Shown: positions 1 to 9,546 of the stretch, in pieces
Position numbering within the stretch: the stretch's first letter is position 1
How the letters are laid out: each line of letters starts with the position of its first letter
DNA from: Tritrichomonas musculus
Lineage: Eukaryota; Parabasalia; Tritrichomonadida; Tritrichomonadidae
DNA: 64,000 nt
Direction of reading: 5' to 3'
Assembly: GCA_039105265.1 (NCBI GenBank)
Contig: JAPFFF010000008.1
Coordinates: forward strand, 1,302,001-1,366,000
The notes under the pieces: generated by a model
The model's database searches: none
What the model saw: the letters and a program-made list of their open reading frames with translations, nothing else
What the model was told of the DNA's origin: nothing
Position numbers and translations under genes: made by a program

Positions 1-461
1 TATTCTCCGATTCTCGAGATCGATAATTGATTGACTTTTTGATATCGATACATAAATATATACAGATTTTCGAGACCGATTTCAGAGATCGATAATTTTT
101 TTTCTCAGCTTTTGATATCAGAATTTTCAATTAAATTTTTTGATAAAAATATGATCGTATTTTAATCTCAAATATTTCATAAAAAAAGAATGTATTTTTT
201 GATCTTAATCTTAAAATAAACATCAATGCATTATATTATATATATTTAAATATTATAAAATCACCAATGCCAATTATAAAAAAAGATAAATCTGTTTGAG
301 ATCTCGGTAATTGATATCAAGTTTACAATTATTTTCATGTCACATTTCATATCTGATATCTTGATAATCGATAATCTCGATATCAGTTTTTTAAACTGAT
401 AATCGAGTATCAGATGCAAAAAAGTGACGTTTTTGATATCGATTCTCAAAATAACAAGTCT
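1..461. mobile_element. GATATC-rich MITE, copy 1, cut by window edge
   Basis: This stretch is closely similar over its whole length to 8754-9221, which is a complete element. Both are dense in GATATC, ATCGAT and CTCGAG words. The right end finishes in CAAGTCT, the complement of the AGACTTG that starts the complete copy; the left end lies outside the window. It has no coding capacity. By comparison with the complete copy (10-bp target duplication) it is probably a non-autonomous MULE-type MITE. Confidence 0.75.
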
Positions 462-891
462 ACGTACAAACGAATAAATGATAACACAAATTTCTAATGG
501 AATATGTTTATTTGTATCTTTTTTTTCAATTTATTTGGAAAGGACTATAAGTGAAAAATACATATTAATTGTCAACAAATGATTTTATTTAATAAAAATC
601 TTATTTGTCTAGGTCACTTTTTCTATATTAAACTTTTTAAATGAAAATTAAAAGAAGAAAATAATATTATTTGCATATGGCGACTATTTAAAGATGAGGG
701 CAATCCATAAATGAGAACAAGTGTTATCAAAGAGGATTTGTTAATGATGGTGTAACACCAACTATGAAAATTTTAGATAAAATCAATTTACAGACTATAA
801 CAGTTTACAATCTAAAATTTGATTGACTTACAAAACTCTTTAATAGTTTATAACCTTGTTCAACTTATTCTCTAGCATGAATTGGATAGTT
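462..891. other. AT-rich intergenic stretch
   Basis: About 430 bases of low-GC sequence without a convincing ORF, RNA gene or repeat. Confidence 0.5.
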
Positions 892-1119
892 AAATTGGTA
901 TACAGCGAAGCAAAAGAATTTTCATTGATTTGTAGAATGATATCTACATTGAAAACCTTGAGAATGCTTTCTAGAACTCTATATAAATGAGTACTACATT
1001 GTATTAAAGGATAATACGGATCTAAGATGATATATATCCCAAACATATGGTTTCTTAAAAGAAAAGAAAACAGAGTGATAAATCAACGAAAATTCTTTTG
1101 CTTCGCTGTATACCAATTT
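892..1119. repeat. 40-bp fold-back (inverted repeat)
   Basis: Arms 892-931 and 1080-1119 are inverted copies of each other differing at about one position, with a 148-bp spacer. Each arm contains GGTATACAGCGAAGC. The spacer codes for nothing convincing. It may be a MITE, but I could not find a target duplication outside the arms. Confidence 0.7.
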
Positions 1120-1254
1120 TTATATTTGGATTTTCAAGGAGAAACTTTCCAGGTCAGCGGCAACACTGTTGATGGTCCAAAACCATAGCTCCGCCGATCA
1201 CTTGTAAACGATCACCATATTGATATTACTTTAACTTTTTTATCGTCATTCCAA

Positions 1255-1581
1255 ATGAGTGAGTACATCAAGTACTATAACGATTTCGGGTTTAAATCAG
1301 AGAGTTATCATTTTATTACTCCGGATAGGTATCCGAATGATATTAAACGAATTGTATCTAGTGGTAATCATACATTCCATAAACGAGTCTACTTCTTTAG
1401 TCCAAGTCAACGAAAGGTATATAAACTGGGATATGGACCATTAAATTATCAAGTTAGATGGAATTCGCATGTGCATTGTTTAGTTGACGATATAAATAAA
1501 CGATGTTCGCTATGTGTTAATGATCGATTGATAGATCGTACATCGAATATGACCAAGATAGAACTGATGAAGAGTAAATGA
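1255..1581 (+). CDS. 108-residue unknown protein, possible virus-like fragment
   Basis: Family not recognised. The start ATG follows a T-rich stretch and AAATGAG context. The N-terminus (MSEYIKYYNDF...) recurs at 27507 in a second, decayed locus, so this is a repeated-element gene and not single-copy host DNA. It carries a CSLC cysteine pair near residue 86. The next small ORF begins 23 bases downstream, and a helicase-like ORF follows about 600 bases later. Such a spaced row of small ORFs plus a helicase suits a large virus-like or Polinton/Maverick-like element known from trichomonads. That family link is inference. Confidence 0.4.
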   Translation: MSEYIKYYNDFGFKSESYHFITPDRYPNDIKRIVSSGNHTFHKRVYFFSPSQRKVYKLGYGPLNYQVRWNSHVHCLVDDINKRCSLCVNDRLIDRTSNMTKIELMKSK

Positions 1582-1604
1582 ATGTTGTTTTTGGTTTCAA
1601 TTAA

Positions 1605-1802
1605 ATGAGTGTCAAATCCATAGACGTTGGTGGTCGAAAAATAGATGTATTTGTCGATTGGTCGGAACCTACTCAAGATGAAATCGATAGATTACTATAC
1701 GATGATATTCATATACGTGTTATCGTTAATATTAATTCGATAGATGATACCATTAAAATTGATACTAACGCTAATATTGATGTGGATGATAATTATTGTT
1801 AA
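1605..1802 (+). CDS. 65-residue unknown protein in the same ORF row
   Basis: Family not recognised. It opens 23 bases after the preceding ORF with the same AAATGAG start context. It is acidic, with many D and N residues near the C-terminus. The only support for coding is its position and start context. A loosely similar D/N-rich tract occurs in the related locus around 27730-27900. Confidence 0.3.
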   Translation: MSVKSIDVGGRKIDVFVDWSEPTQDEIDRLLYDDIHIRVIVNINSIDDTIKIDTNANIDVDDNYC

Positions 1803-1867
1803 ACTATGAAAATTGTTTTTTTATTTCATTGTAAATGACGAAATTGTTGAGTAGACTATCAGTAGTA

Positions 1868-2080
1868 TATGTCAGGCGGTGGTCACTACTCTCCCCCGCC
1901 TAACCTGCTCGCCACCAAGCTCAGGCAGGCCTTCGCTTGGAGCTCTGCATACGGCTGCGGTCGCTACTCTCCCACGCACCTAACGCCCTGTGCATTTGTG
2001 TCACGCTATGCCACAAAATACACGGGCTTCTATACTAGGCGCCAGATTTTGTTCGAGCAACGTGACCAAATATTTATCTT
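1868..2080. other. GC-rich island of unknown origin
   Basis: About 200 bases are clearly GC-rich inside very AT-rich DNA. The phrase CTACTCTCCC occurs twice, near 1888 and 1963. Inverted words such as CCTGC/GCAGG and CCAAG/CTTGG suggest a foldable stretch. A 79-codon frame runs through it but has no recognisable domain. Confidence 0.4.
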
Positions 2081-2204
2081 CATAAGAATAATACCATTAA
2101 GAACTTAGTAAACATACAAGCATCTACTTATCATAGTAAACACAAAAACACATCCAATTAAATACACATCATTTGTTTTCTTTTTTGTTTTTATTTTCGT
2201 CCAA

Positions 2205-2933
2205 ATGACAACCAAGCAATATGTAGACTGGAATGTGTTTGAGAGCCTCCCCATTAAATCATATGAAATAACTTATACTAAGGAAGAAGAAGAGATAACC
2301 ATAGAGAAGGCTATAAAGAAGTTTATCTGCCTAGCACCTATTAGTTCAGGCAAATCTACAACAATAAGGAAATGGATCTATAACATAGTACCTGACAACA
2401 AGTTCATACTCATCGTACCTACCATTAACATCGCTGCGGAATTCTACTCTAAGTTGTATGTAGCATTAAACAACAGTCAACCCGAGAACATAGATGAAAT
2501 GATAAAGTTATGTGTCAAGGAAGGAGCATTTAAAGAGTTTAAAGAAGCCATCAAGCACTTTATACCTGTTGTTATAACTACATTCTCTACCGCATCTAAG
2601 TGTCTTGGAGGAATCATAGAGCATTTCTATCACCACCAAATAGATTTCAACAGTGAATACACACTCCTTATTGATGAAGCACACCTACTACTAGAACACA
2701 TATCGTTAATAGAGATTTGCAGAGAATTCAATAAAGTAGGCATAATTACAGCTACAGCATCTGACATTTCTTGCTTATCAGTCTTTGAAGAATACGAAAA
2801 GATAAATCCCTTAGCCGACATCAAATACCACAGAACGATATATCTATACAAGATGAAGAGCAAGATGGAAGAGCAAAGAGAGACTATAGCTAAACAAGTA
2901 CTCGAAGAGATAAAGAGGCATGATAAGATATAA
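2205..2933 (+). CDS. SF2 helicase-like ORF, N-terminal domain only
   Basis: The 242-residue product has a Walker A motif APISSGKST near residue 46 and a DEAH box (LLIDEAH) near residue 157, followed by an ITATAS segment resembling helicase motif III. This is the first RecA-like lobe of a superfamily 2 helicase; it recalls origin-binding-protein-type helicases of large DNA elements. The second lobe is not present in this ORF, so it looks incomplete against the usual helicase length. It follows two small ORFs of a repeated locus, which suggests one old virus-like or Polinton-like element. A host origin cannot be excluded. Confidence 0.55.
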   Translation: MTTKQYVDWNVFESLPIKSYEITYTKEEEEITIEKAIKKFICLAPISSGKSTTIRKWIYNIVPDNKFILIVPTINIAAEFYSKLYVALNNSQPENIDEMIKLCVKEGAFKEFKEAIKHFIPVVITTFSTASKCLGGIIEHFYHHQIDFNSEYTLLIDEAHLLLEHISLIEICREFNKVGIITATASDISCLSVFEEYEKINPLADIKYHRTIYLYKMKSKMEEQRETIAKQVLEEIKRHDKI

Positions 2934-3060
2934 ATTAAGATAGAAGACAAGAATGAATGTGAACGATTAAAGGAGTGTATCGACAATGAACTTAATAAAG
3001 CATTGTACAACTCTGATAAGAAGGATGTAGAGATAAGTGATGAAGGCTTTTGAGAATTAT

Positions 3061-3675
3061 AAACTTCTTGGTTCTAAATATATTTAATATTTATTTAAAA
3101 AATCTTTATTTAAGCCTCATCATTAACACAGATTTACTTTATAATCAGGTCCATCATTTTATAGCTCTCTGCTAGTTTATAGAGGCCAATAAATCATTTA
3201 ATAGGAATTGCATCTATTTATTCAATAAATAATAACTTTTGTGTTTATTATATATGTTCTAGAATTTGAATTATTATAATATACTAATAAGCTTGTCCAC
3301 ATTTGGATTTAACAATTTAATTGTAAATTTCAACCAGCATTAGAAGATAATGAGATTTGGGCATGAATATATAAGCTTTTGGACTAGTAAGGATCGATGA
3401 ATATATATTATAATTTAGTAGTGGATCATAGAAAAAAATAAAACTAGATTAAATCCCTGAAACAAGTTGCTTATATTAATTCTTTAGAGGTTTTCTCAGA
3501 AGTTTAATACAGAGAGGAATAGAGTACCAAATATTGTGAGCCTTTCTTCAGGTAGATACCGATTATGAAATTTTTAAAAATATGGAAAGTTCATCACCGT
3601 TTGAGAATTTCAGCAGCTTGGTATAAATAATGACTTAAAATAGTTAATCAAAGCTCGAATAATATAATTGGATAA
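3061..3675. other. AT-rich intergenic stretch
   Basis: About 600 bases of low-GC DNA. I see no gene, RNA or repeat I can defend. Confidence 0.5.
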
Positions 3676-3683
3676 CTACCATC

Positions 3684-4186
3684 CAGGGATGTGAAAAGGG
3701 CCGCCCGGGCAAGCTCGGGCAGAATGTCACTTTTTTGCCCGGGCAAAATTTACGGGCAGAAGATTTGCCCGAACTTTCTTTTTTTTTTTAAGTCACATTT
3801 CATTTCCCGGGCAGAAAAGTGACATTGCCCGTCTTTGCCCGTCTTTGCTCTTAGAAAATATAAGAATATTAAACTATTATTATTAAAATAAATTATTATA
3901 ATTGCTTTAAAATTAAAAAAAATATGAATATTTAATATTCAAATGAAAATGTAATTTTTAATAAAATATCAATCAAAAAAACAATAGAATTATATTATTT
4001 TCAAATAACATTTCATTGTCACTTTTAATCTCGGGCAATTGCCCGAGCAAAATTCACGGGCAAAGACGGGCAATGTCACTTTTTTTAAGAACGGGCAAGT
4101 ACGGGCAAACACGGGCACGGGCACTGCCCGTTGCCCGTCATTTTTACGGGCAATTTGCCCGTGCCCGTGCCCGTCCATCATCCCTG
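3684..4186. mobile_element. hAT-type MITE with GCCCG-rich subterminal repeats
   Basis: It starts CAGGGATG and ends CATCCCTG, and is flanked by a perfect 8-bp target duplication CTACCATC (3676-3683 and 4187-4194). Both ends are crowded with GCCCGGGCA, ACGGGCA and GCCCGTG words in both orientations, as expected of subterminal transposase-binding repeats. The 503-bp middle is AT-rich and non-coding. The CAG start plus 8-bp duplication fits the hAT superfamily; no transposase is present. Confidence 0.85.
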
Positions 4187-4194
4187 CTACCATC

Positions 4195-4839
4195 ATATAA
4201 AAATAATTCATCATTTTCTTGTTTGTCAATTGTGAATTAACTGGATTTTTTGAAGTTTGCATCTGCTATAAAAATTCCTAATTCATTTTTTGTTATTTCT
4301 CTGTATTTACATTATCACTAAGTCGTACAAATAATGAATACATCTTGATTTTAGTGCTTGGAGTGTTAAATGCCAAAACATCATAAGCAAAAGCAAAAAT
4401 CAAGAACACAAATAACAACATTCAAATCTTTATAAGTGAATATTTTCTTTCATTAGAATGACATTTAGGTAACACCAGCAATGAAATTCTATATGTCAAA
4501 GATATGGTGTAAAGTATTCAATTTTGATTTCTTGAAAGAAATTATCTTTTTTTTGAAATGAATTCAACGAATGCATTCAGATGATTTTTTTTATAATTTA
4601 TAAAAACTCTACAAAATATTTAAACATCAAATCGAATTTTGCTTATATAGATCAGAATCTGATCATCAGATATAATAAACCTAATTCATTAAAGTATTCA
4701 ATGTGCATTACTCTTGCCAATAAAGAATCTTTGTTGAAGCTACTAGTACTATATAAAAATAATAACAAAAATTTTTTTTTCTAGCATTTATAAAAATCAT
4801 TAACAAGATAACAAAAATATTATTAGAATAATAAAGAAA
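4195..4839. other. Intergenic, 3' side of the actin-like gene
   Basis: About 640 AT-rich bases. A 67-codon frame at 4581-4784 has no domain and looks like chance. The last 100 bases are presumably the 3' flank of the minus-strand actin-like gene. Confidence 0.45.
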
Positions 4840-5949
4840 TTAGCAATAGCATTTTCTGTGAACAATTTGCGAACCTTCTTCATGAAATTCTGCTTGTGTA
4901 ATGCACATCTGTGGAAAAGCTTCTAATGAAGCTAGAATTGATCCACCAAACCAAACAGAATTTCTCCTTCCAGGAGTGGCAATGACCCTAACTTTCATAG
5001 AAGGTTGTGCAAGTGCCACAACTTCTTTTTCAATACGCTCAGGTAGTCCTTGAAACATTGTTGTTCCACCAGTGAGTACGATATTATTATATAATTCTTT
5101 TCGAACATCAGGCTGACAGTTGTCTATTGAATTGAAAATTGATTGATGAATACTAAGACACTTTTGATTGAGCAAAGATGGGTTAAAAAGTACTTCTGGT
5201 ACACGAAGTCTTTCAAGTCCAGCATCTATTGGAGTTCCATCAGGAAGTTTTACCGGAATTGGCTTTGTTTCTTCTTGGACCGCGGCTTGATAGTCTAGAG
5301 CAACATGGCATACTTTTTCTTTAAGCATAATTGCAGCTGGTATATCAAGTGATTCTGGAGGGGCTCCTGATTGAATGAATAGCTTTTGACAGTAATTCGT
5401 TAAATCTCGACCAGAAATCGTGCTTCGCATTATGGCATGCGGAAGACCGTATCCTTCATATATTGAAACTACATGAGAAACATTTTCTCCCGCATCCCAA
5501 ACAACACCAGTAGTTTTACCAAGACTAAAAAGAGCAAGAACAGCTTGTATTCCAGAATAGTATGACTTAACTTTGAAAGTTTCGAACATTATTTGCATTA
5601 ATTTCTCTCGATGACTCCTTAAATTCAAAGGTTTTTCTGTAATTAAGACAGAATAGTCTTCAGGAACAATATGAAGCTCATCATAAAAGCAATGATGCCA
5701 AATGCGTTCTATATCTTCCCAATTGATAGAAAGGAGATCCTCTTGAAGTGGTTCACGGAGGACAAGAAGATCTTTTTTAGCAACAGCTTCATATCCAACA
5801 AAAAAATCTTTATTTTGACCTCCAACCATTAACTGAGTTGAGTTCGGCGTTCCGATAATTGATGGAAATAATGAACGGGGTTCTTCACTACCAGCAAATC
5901 CAACTTTAGTATAGCCAGCACCATTATCAATTACAATCGCTGAATTCAT
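4840..5949 (-). CDS. Actin / actin-related protein
   Basis: The 369-residue protein is close to the 375 of actin and spans the whole fold. Phosphate loop 1 reads DNGAGYTKVGFAGS (residues 8-21), loop 2 reads WDAGENVSH (151-159), and LTGGTTMFQG lies at 292-301. Q135 and H159, at the positions that position water for ATP hydrolysis in actin, are kept, and the C-terminus IVHRKCYC matches actin's IVHRKCF. Loop 2 departs from the usual DSGDG, and the DNase-loop region (about 33-50) is divergent, so it may be an actin-like or Arp1-like paralogue, not the main cytoskeletal actin. The start is supported by the canonical N-terminal strand. The kinase at 6765 is divergently transcribed. Confidence 0.9.
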   Translation of the reverse strand: MNSAIVIDNGAGYTKVGFAGSEEPRSLFPSIIGTPNSTQLMVGGQNKDFFVGYEAVAKKDLLVLREPLQEDLLSINWEDIERIWHHCFYDELHIVPEDYSVLITEKPLNLRSHREKLMQIMFETFKVKSYYSGIQAVLALFSLGKTTGVVWDAGENVSHVVSIYEGYGLPHAIMRSTISGRDLTNYCQKLFIQSGAPPESLDIPAAIMLKEKVCHVALDYQAAVQEETKPIPVKLPDGTPIDAGLERLRVPEVLFNPSLLNQKCLSIHQSIFNSIDNCQPDVRKELYNNIVLTGGTTMFQGLPERIEKEVVALAQPSMKVRVIATPGRRNSVWFGGSILASLEAFPQMCITQAEFHEEGSQIVHRKCYC

Positions 5950-6764
5950 TTCGTATAATAATAAGTTTTGGGTCTTTTTTTGAAAATCTTAATTAAATAA
6001 CGAACAACTCTTTCAATTTTTTAATATTGATTTTGTGGATAATGCCGAGTTGAAAGCAAATGAAATTACTAAGGATGAATTTAAAATAATATTATAATCA
6101 TCATAACATGGTTGAAATCAGTTGAAACATTGGTTTCTTCAAGTTTAGTTTTTTTTTTTTTTTTATAGAAATAATGAAAGTTTACTTTTATTAGTTGAAT
6201 GGATCTATCGATGAATAATCCAATAAAAATCATAATTATACTATATTCAACAAAATAAACGCTATATCAAAATATTACAAAATAAATTTTTGTCATCTAA
6301 ACTTTATCACGACTTTTTTAAAAGTGAAATAGATATTTTATTATTAGTATTCATAGAAAACTGATATTACTTACGATATTATATAATTATATTTATTTTT
6401 ATATTTGAATATAATACTAAATATCAAAGTAATTTATACCAATTACTGGGTTAAAAAAGGAATGAACTCTGAAAAATTGAAAATTTAAAGCTATAAGTCA
6501 ACTATCATTCAGATTGAATGGGAAAGAATTTTTCAATTACTTTTATGAGATTTTACTATCTCCAAATATTCAATTTTTTTCAACATTTTATTGAGATTTT
6601 TTTATAATCTCATTCAATTATTTCTTAATTTTTCTTATTATATTTGAAAAAGTTAATTTATACTCACAATTTTTGTAAAAAATAAATTACGCTAGAATTT
6701 TTTGGATTAAGGAGATCGTAAATCACATGGTAAACGTTTCATTTTAAGTTGAGTACCAATTAGA
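5950..6764. promoter_or_regulatory. Divergent intergenic region between actin-like and kinase genes
   Basis: About 815 AT-rich bases separate two genes transcribed away from each other, so both promoters should lie here. I see a T-run near 6150-6165 but no motif I can name. Confidence 0.35.
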
Positions 6765-7745
6765 ATGCTACAAGAACAAACACAAGATGGATACCCCATT
6801 TTTGTTCCTTTTTCTTTCCATGGGTATACTTTAATAAAATATCTTGGCTGTGGCAGTACATCAGTTGTTACATTAGTTGAAAATGAAAAAACAGGACAGC
6901 GTTTTTCTGCTAAGGTAATTTCCAAAAAAGACATTGAAAATCGTCATATGATGAAATCCATTCAAATGGAAATATCAATTCTTCAGACGATTGATCATCC
7001 AAATATCATCAAAATTTATGATACTTTTGAAATCAGCGATGAAAATCAAAACCAATATATTGTGATGATTTTAGAATATTGTAAAAATGGAGATTTGCTT
7101 ACTTATGCCATTGATAATGGATTTTCAAGTGAAAATCAAAAGAAAAAAATAATCATGGGATTTTTGGATGCTATCAGATATCTTCATAACAGAGGTATTT
7201 CTCATGGCGATATCAAAACAGAGAACATCTTGCTAGGCACAAATTTAACAGCAAAATTATGTGATTTTGGATATTGCAGAACAAGTACAGTTGCAGGAAA
7301 CGATGCTAAAAATGGAACTCTTTATTATGCAGCACCTGAACTTTTCAAAAAGGGACAATTTGATACACTTAAAACAGATATATGGGCAATAGGTGTAACA
7401 TTATATGCAATTTCTGAGTTACAATTTCCATTTAAAGACGGTGATCAAAATTACATAATAAAACAAATTGTATCTGGAAATCTTTCAATTAGACCAGAAG
7501 TTGATCAAAAATTACGCACAATTGTAGAGAGTTGTACACAGATGAATCCACAAAACAGACCTACAATTGATGACCTAATCAAGCATGACTACTTTTATAT
7601 TGAAGATGAAACTTTCGAAAATAAAAATAATTTTTACGTTCCAACCAAAATGGAAGATTTCTCTCAAATTACCAAATTAAACGATTTTAATAATGAAGAC
7701 CAATTGTATGAAGAGATTCCATTTGAACCTACTTTTGAATTATAA
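6765..7745 (+). CDS. Ser/Thr protein kinase, CAMK-like
   Basis: The 326-residue protein is almost wholly one kinase domain (about 20-280). The glycine loop is GCGSTSVV (28-35), the ATP lysine is K50 in FSAK, the catalytic loop is HGDIKTEN with D149 and N154, DFG is at 167-169, and APE is at 190-192. HGD in place of HRD is a variant: it lacks the arginine that contacts a phosphorylated activation loop, so activity may not need loop phosphorylation. The short acidic tail (about 285-326) has no known domain. The overall pattern resembles the CAMKL/SNF1-like kinases that are numerous in trichomonads. The substrate is unknown. Confidence 0.9.
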   Translation: MLQEQTQDGYPIFVPFSFHGYTLIKYLGCGSTSVVTLVENEKTGQRFSAKVISKKDIENRHMMKSIQMEISILQTIDHPNIIKIYDTFEISDENQNQYIVMILEYCKNGDLLTYAIDNGFSSENQKKKIIMGFLDAIRYLHNRGISHGDIKTENILLGTNLTAKLCDFGYCRTSTVAGNDAKNGTLYYAAPELFKKGQFDTLKTDIWAIGVTLYAISELQFPFKDGDQNYIIKQIVSGNLSIRPEVDQKLRTIVESCTQMNPQNRPTIDDLIKHDYFYIEDETFENKNNFYVPTKMEDFSQITKLNDFNNEDQLYEEIPFEPTFEL

Positions 7746-8535
7746 ATGATATGATTATTACTGTTTATTATTTAATATATATTATATTAAATAAACGGCA
7801 TTATCATGACTTCGGGGTAGTTATTTTTTGCTGTTGAAGAAATATTTTTTTTATTTAAAATCTTGAAATCATTTGTGATTAGAAAAAAAAAAAAAAATAG
7901 ATGATAAAGATCTTGCTTTGAGTTTTTATTGAATTTCTTCTATGATACATTTATTGGAAAATCGAATTATTTCATTATTTTATATTTTTTTTCTTGATCC
8001 ATTTTCAATTTTTAAAATTTTCGAAATATGTCAGTTTTTTCGTGATCAGAAATCTTATTTACATAACATTTGTTGCAAAACTTAAATGGATTAACATCAT
8101 CAATCGGCTCCCATTTGGCTTTATTGTAATAGAAACACTACTTTTTTTTTTTTATCTCGTTGTTGTTGAATACTTTATTATAGAAACAACTCCTTTTTAT
8201 ATGATTCAAAAACAAATATAAATAAAGAGTTACTTTTTCCATCAGAATTATTAAAAAGTCGAACTGCTTTCTTTTTGATTTAAAATGAATTTGATCGAAA
8301 TCTATGAAAATTAATCATGCCATTATTGAACTATCTTTAATATTATGAATTTAAGCTTTGAAGAAACAATCAAATTCTTCATTTTATTGTCAATAAAATT
8401 ATGTCAATTGGATAAAATTTCTTTTCACTTCACTTTTTCACAAAGCAAATAAAATACAATAAAACAAAACACTACGAATTATAGCCAAATTTGGGTATAG
8501 AATAATATTTATCAATTCATTATTTTGAATGGAAT

Positions 8536-8572
<37 letters not shown>

Positions 8573-8626
8573 ATGTTCCCGAACGTTTGCATACCTAAGT
8601 AGTTATAATTTTATGGATTGATTCTC

Positions 8627-8658
<32 letters not shown>

Positions 8659-8735
8659 GCAATAATGAATTCATTAGTACTTTCATTGTTTTAGCTCAGC
8701 TTGCATTATATAACATTTTCATTCAGTACATACTT
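7746..8735. other. Intergenic with long T tracts
   Basis: About 1 kb of AT-rich DNA. It contains two long T homopolymers, roughly 8530-8571 and 8630-8657. A 75-codon frame (7994-8221) is F/Y/I-rich and looks like a by-product of base composition. Confidence 0.5.
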
Positions 8736-8745
8736 ACCTTAATTT

Positions 8746-9221
8746 AGACTTGTTATTCTCCGATTCTCGAGATCGATAATTGATTGACTTTTTGATATCG
8801 ATACATAAATATGCACAGATTCTCGAGATCGATTTCAGAGATCGAGAATTTTGTTTCTCAGCTTTTGATATCAGAATTTTCAATTAAACTTTTTGATAAA
8901 TATATGATCGTATTTCATTCACAAATATTTCATAAAAAAGAATGTATTTTTCGATTTTAATCTTAGAATAAACATCAATGCATTATATTATTTATTTTTA
9001 AATATTATAAAATCACAAATACCAATTATAAAAAAAGATAAATCAGTTTGAGATCTCGAGATCTCGGTAATTGATATCAAGTTTACAATTATTTTTATAT
9101 CACATTTCATATCTGATATCTTGATAATCGATAATCTCGATATCAGATTTTTAAACTGATAATCGAGTATCAGATGCAAAAAAGTGACGTTTTTGATATT
9201 GATTCTCAAAATAACAAGTCT
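8746..9221. mobile_element. GATATC-rich MITE, complete copy with 10-bp TSD
   Basis: It begins AGACTTGTTATT and ends with the inverted AATAACAAGTCT. A perfect 10-bp direct repeat ACCTTAATTT flanks it (8736-8745 and 9222-9231). The 476-bp body is non-coding and packed with GATATC, ATCGAT and GAGATC words. A target duplication of 9-11 bp is typical of Mutator-like elements, so it is probably a non-autonomous MULE derivative. It does not share ends with the MULE at 41544. A second copy lies at 1-461. Confidence 0.85.
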
Positions 9222-9546
9222 ACCTTAATTTTCCAAAATAGTTTCAGTTTAATTCATAATCATTTGCATTTAAATCATTATATATAATATTATATAAAGC
9301 TTGTTCATTAATACCAGTTCCATTTTATTAAATAATGGACTTTTTTATCATTGCAAACCAATTAAAAAACAATTATTATGTCATTAAAAATCATAATTCT
9401 TTTCAATAAATACATATTATTCTACTAATTCTGTTTCAAATTATGATTTCAACTCTACAAATAAGTCATTGGATCAAAGAAATTGGTATTCATATCTTGA
9501 AATATATACAGAATATATGAAAACTGAAATGAAAATAAGCGTTTAA

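Larger units (their letters stand above)
1255..3053 (+). mobile_element. Possible virus-like element remains, locus A
   Basis: Three co-oriented ORFs (two small unknowns and a helicase-like one) share a start context and partly recur at 27.5-29.1 kb. The family is uncertain: Polinton/Maverick-like or another large DNA element. It looks broken and partial. No capsid, polymerase, integrase or ATPase gene is visible. Confidence 0.3.

Noticed and set aside
840-1046. 68-codon minus-strand frame
   Set aside because: Overlaps the 40-bp fold-back and has no recognisable protein features.
4581-4784. 67-codon frame
   Set aside because: Composition follows AT-rich spacer (N, K, I, L), no domain, no conserved start context.
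7994-8221. 75-codon F/I/Y-rich frame resembling a membrane peptide
   Set aside because: T-rich spacer naturally encodes F, I and L; no other support.
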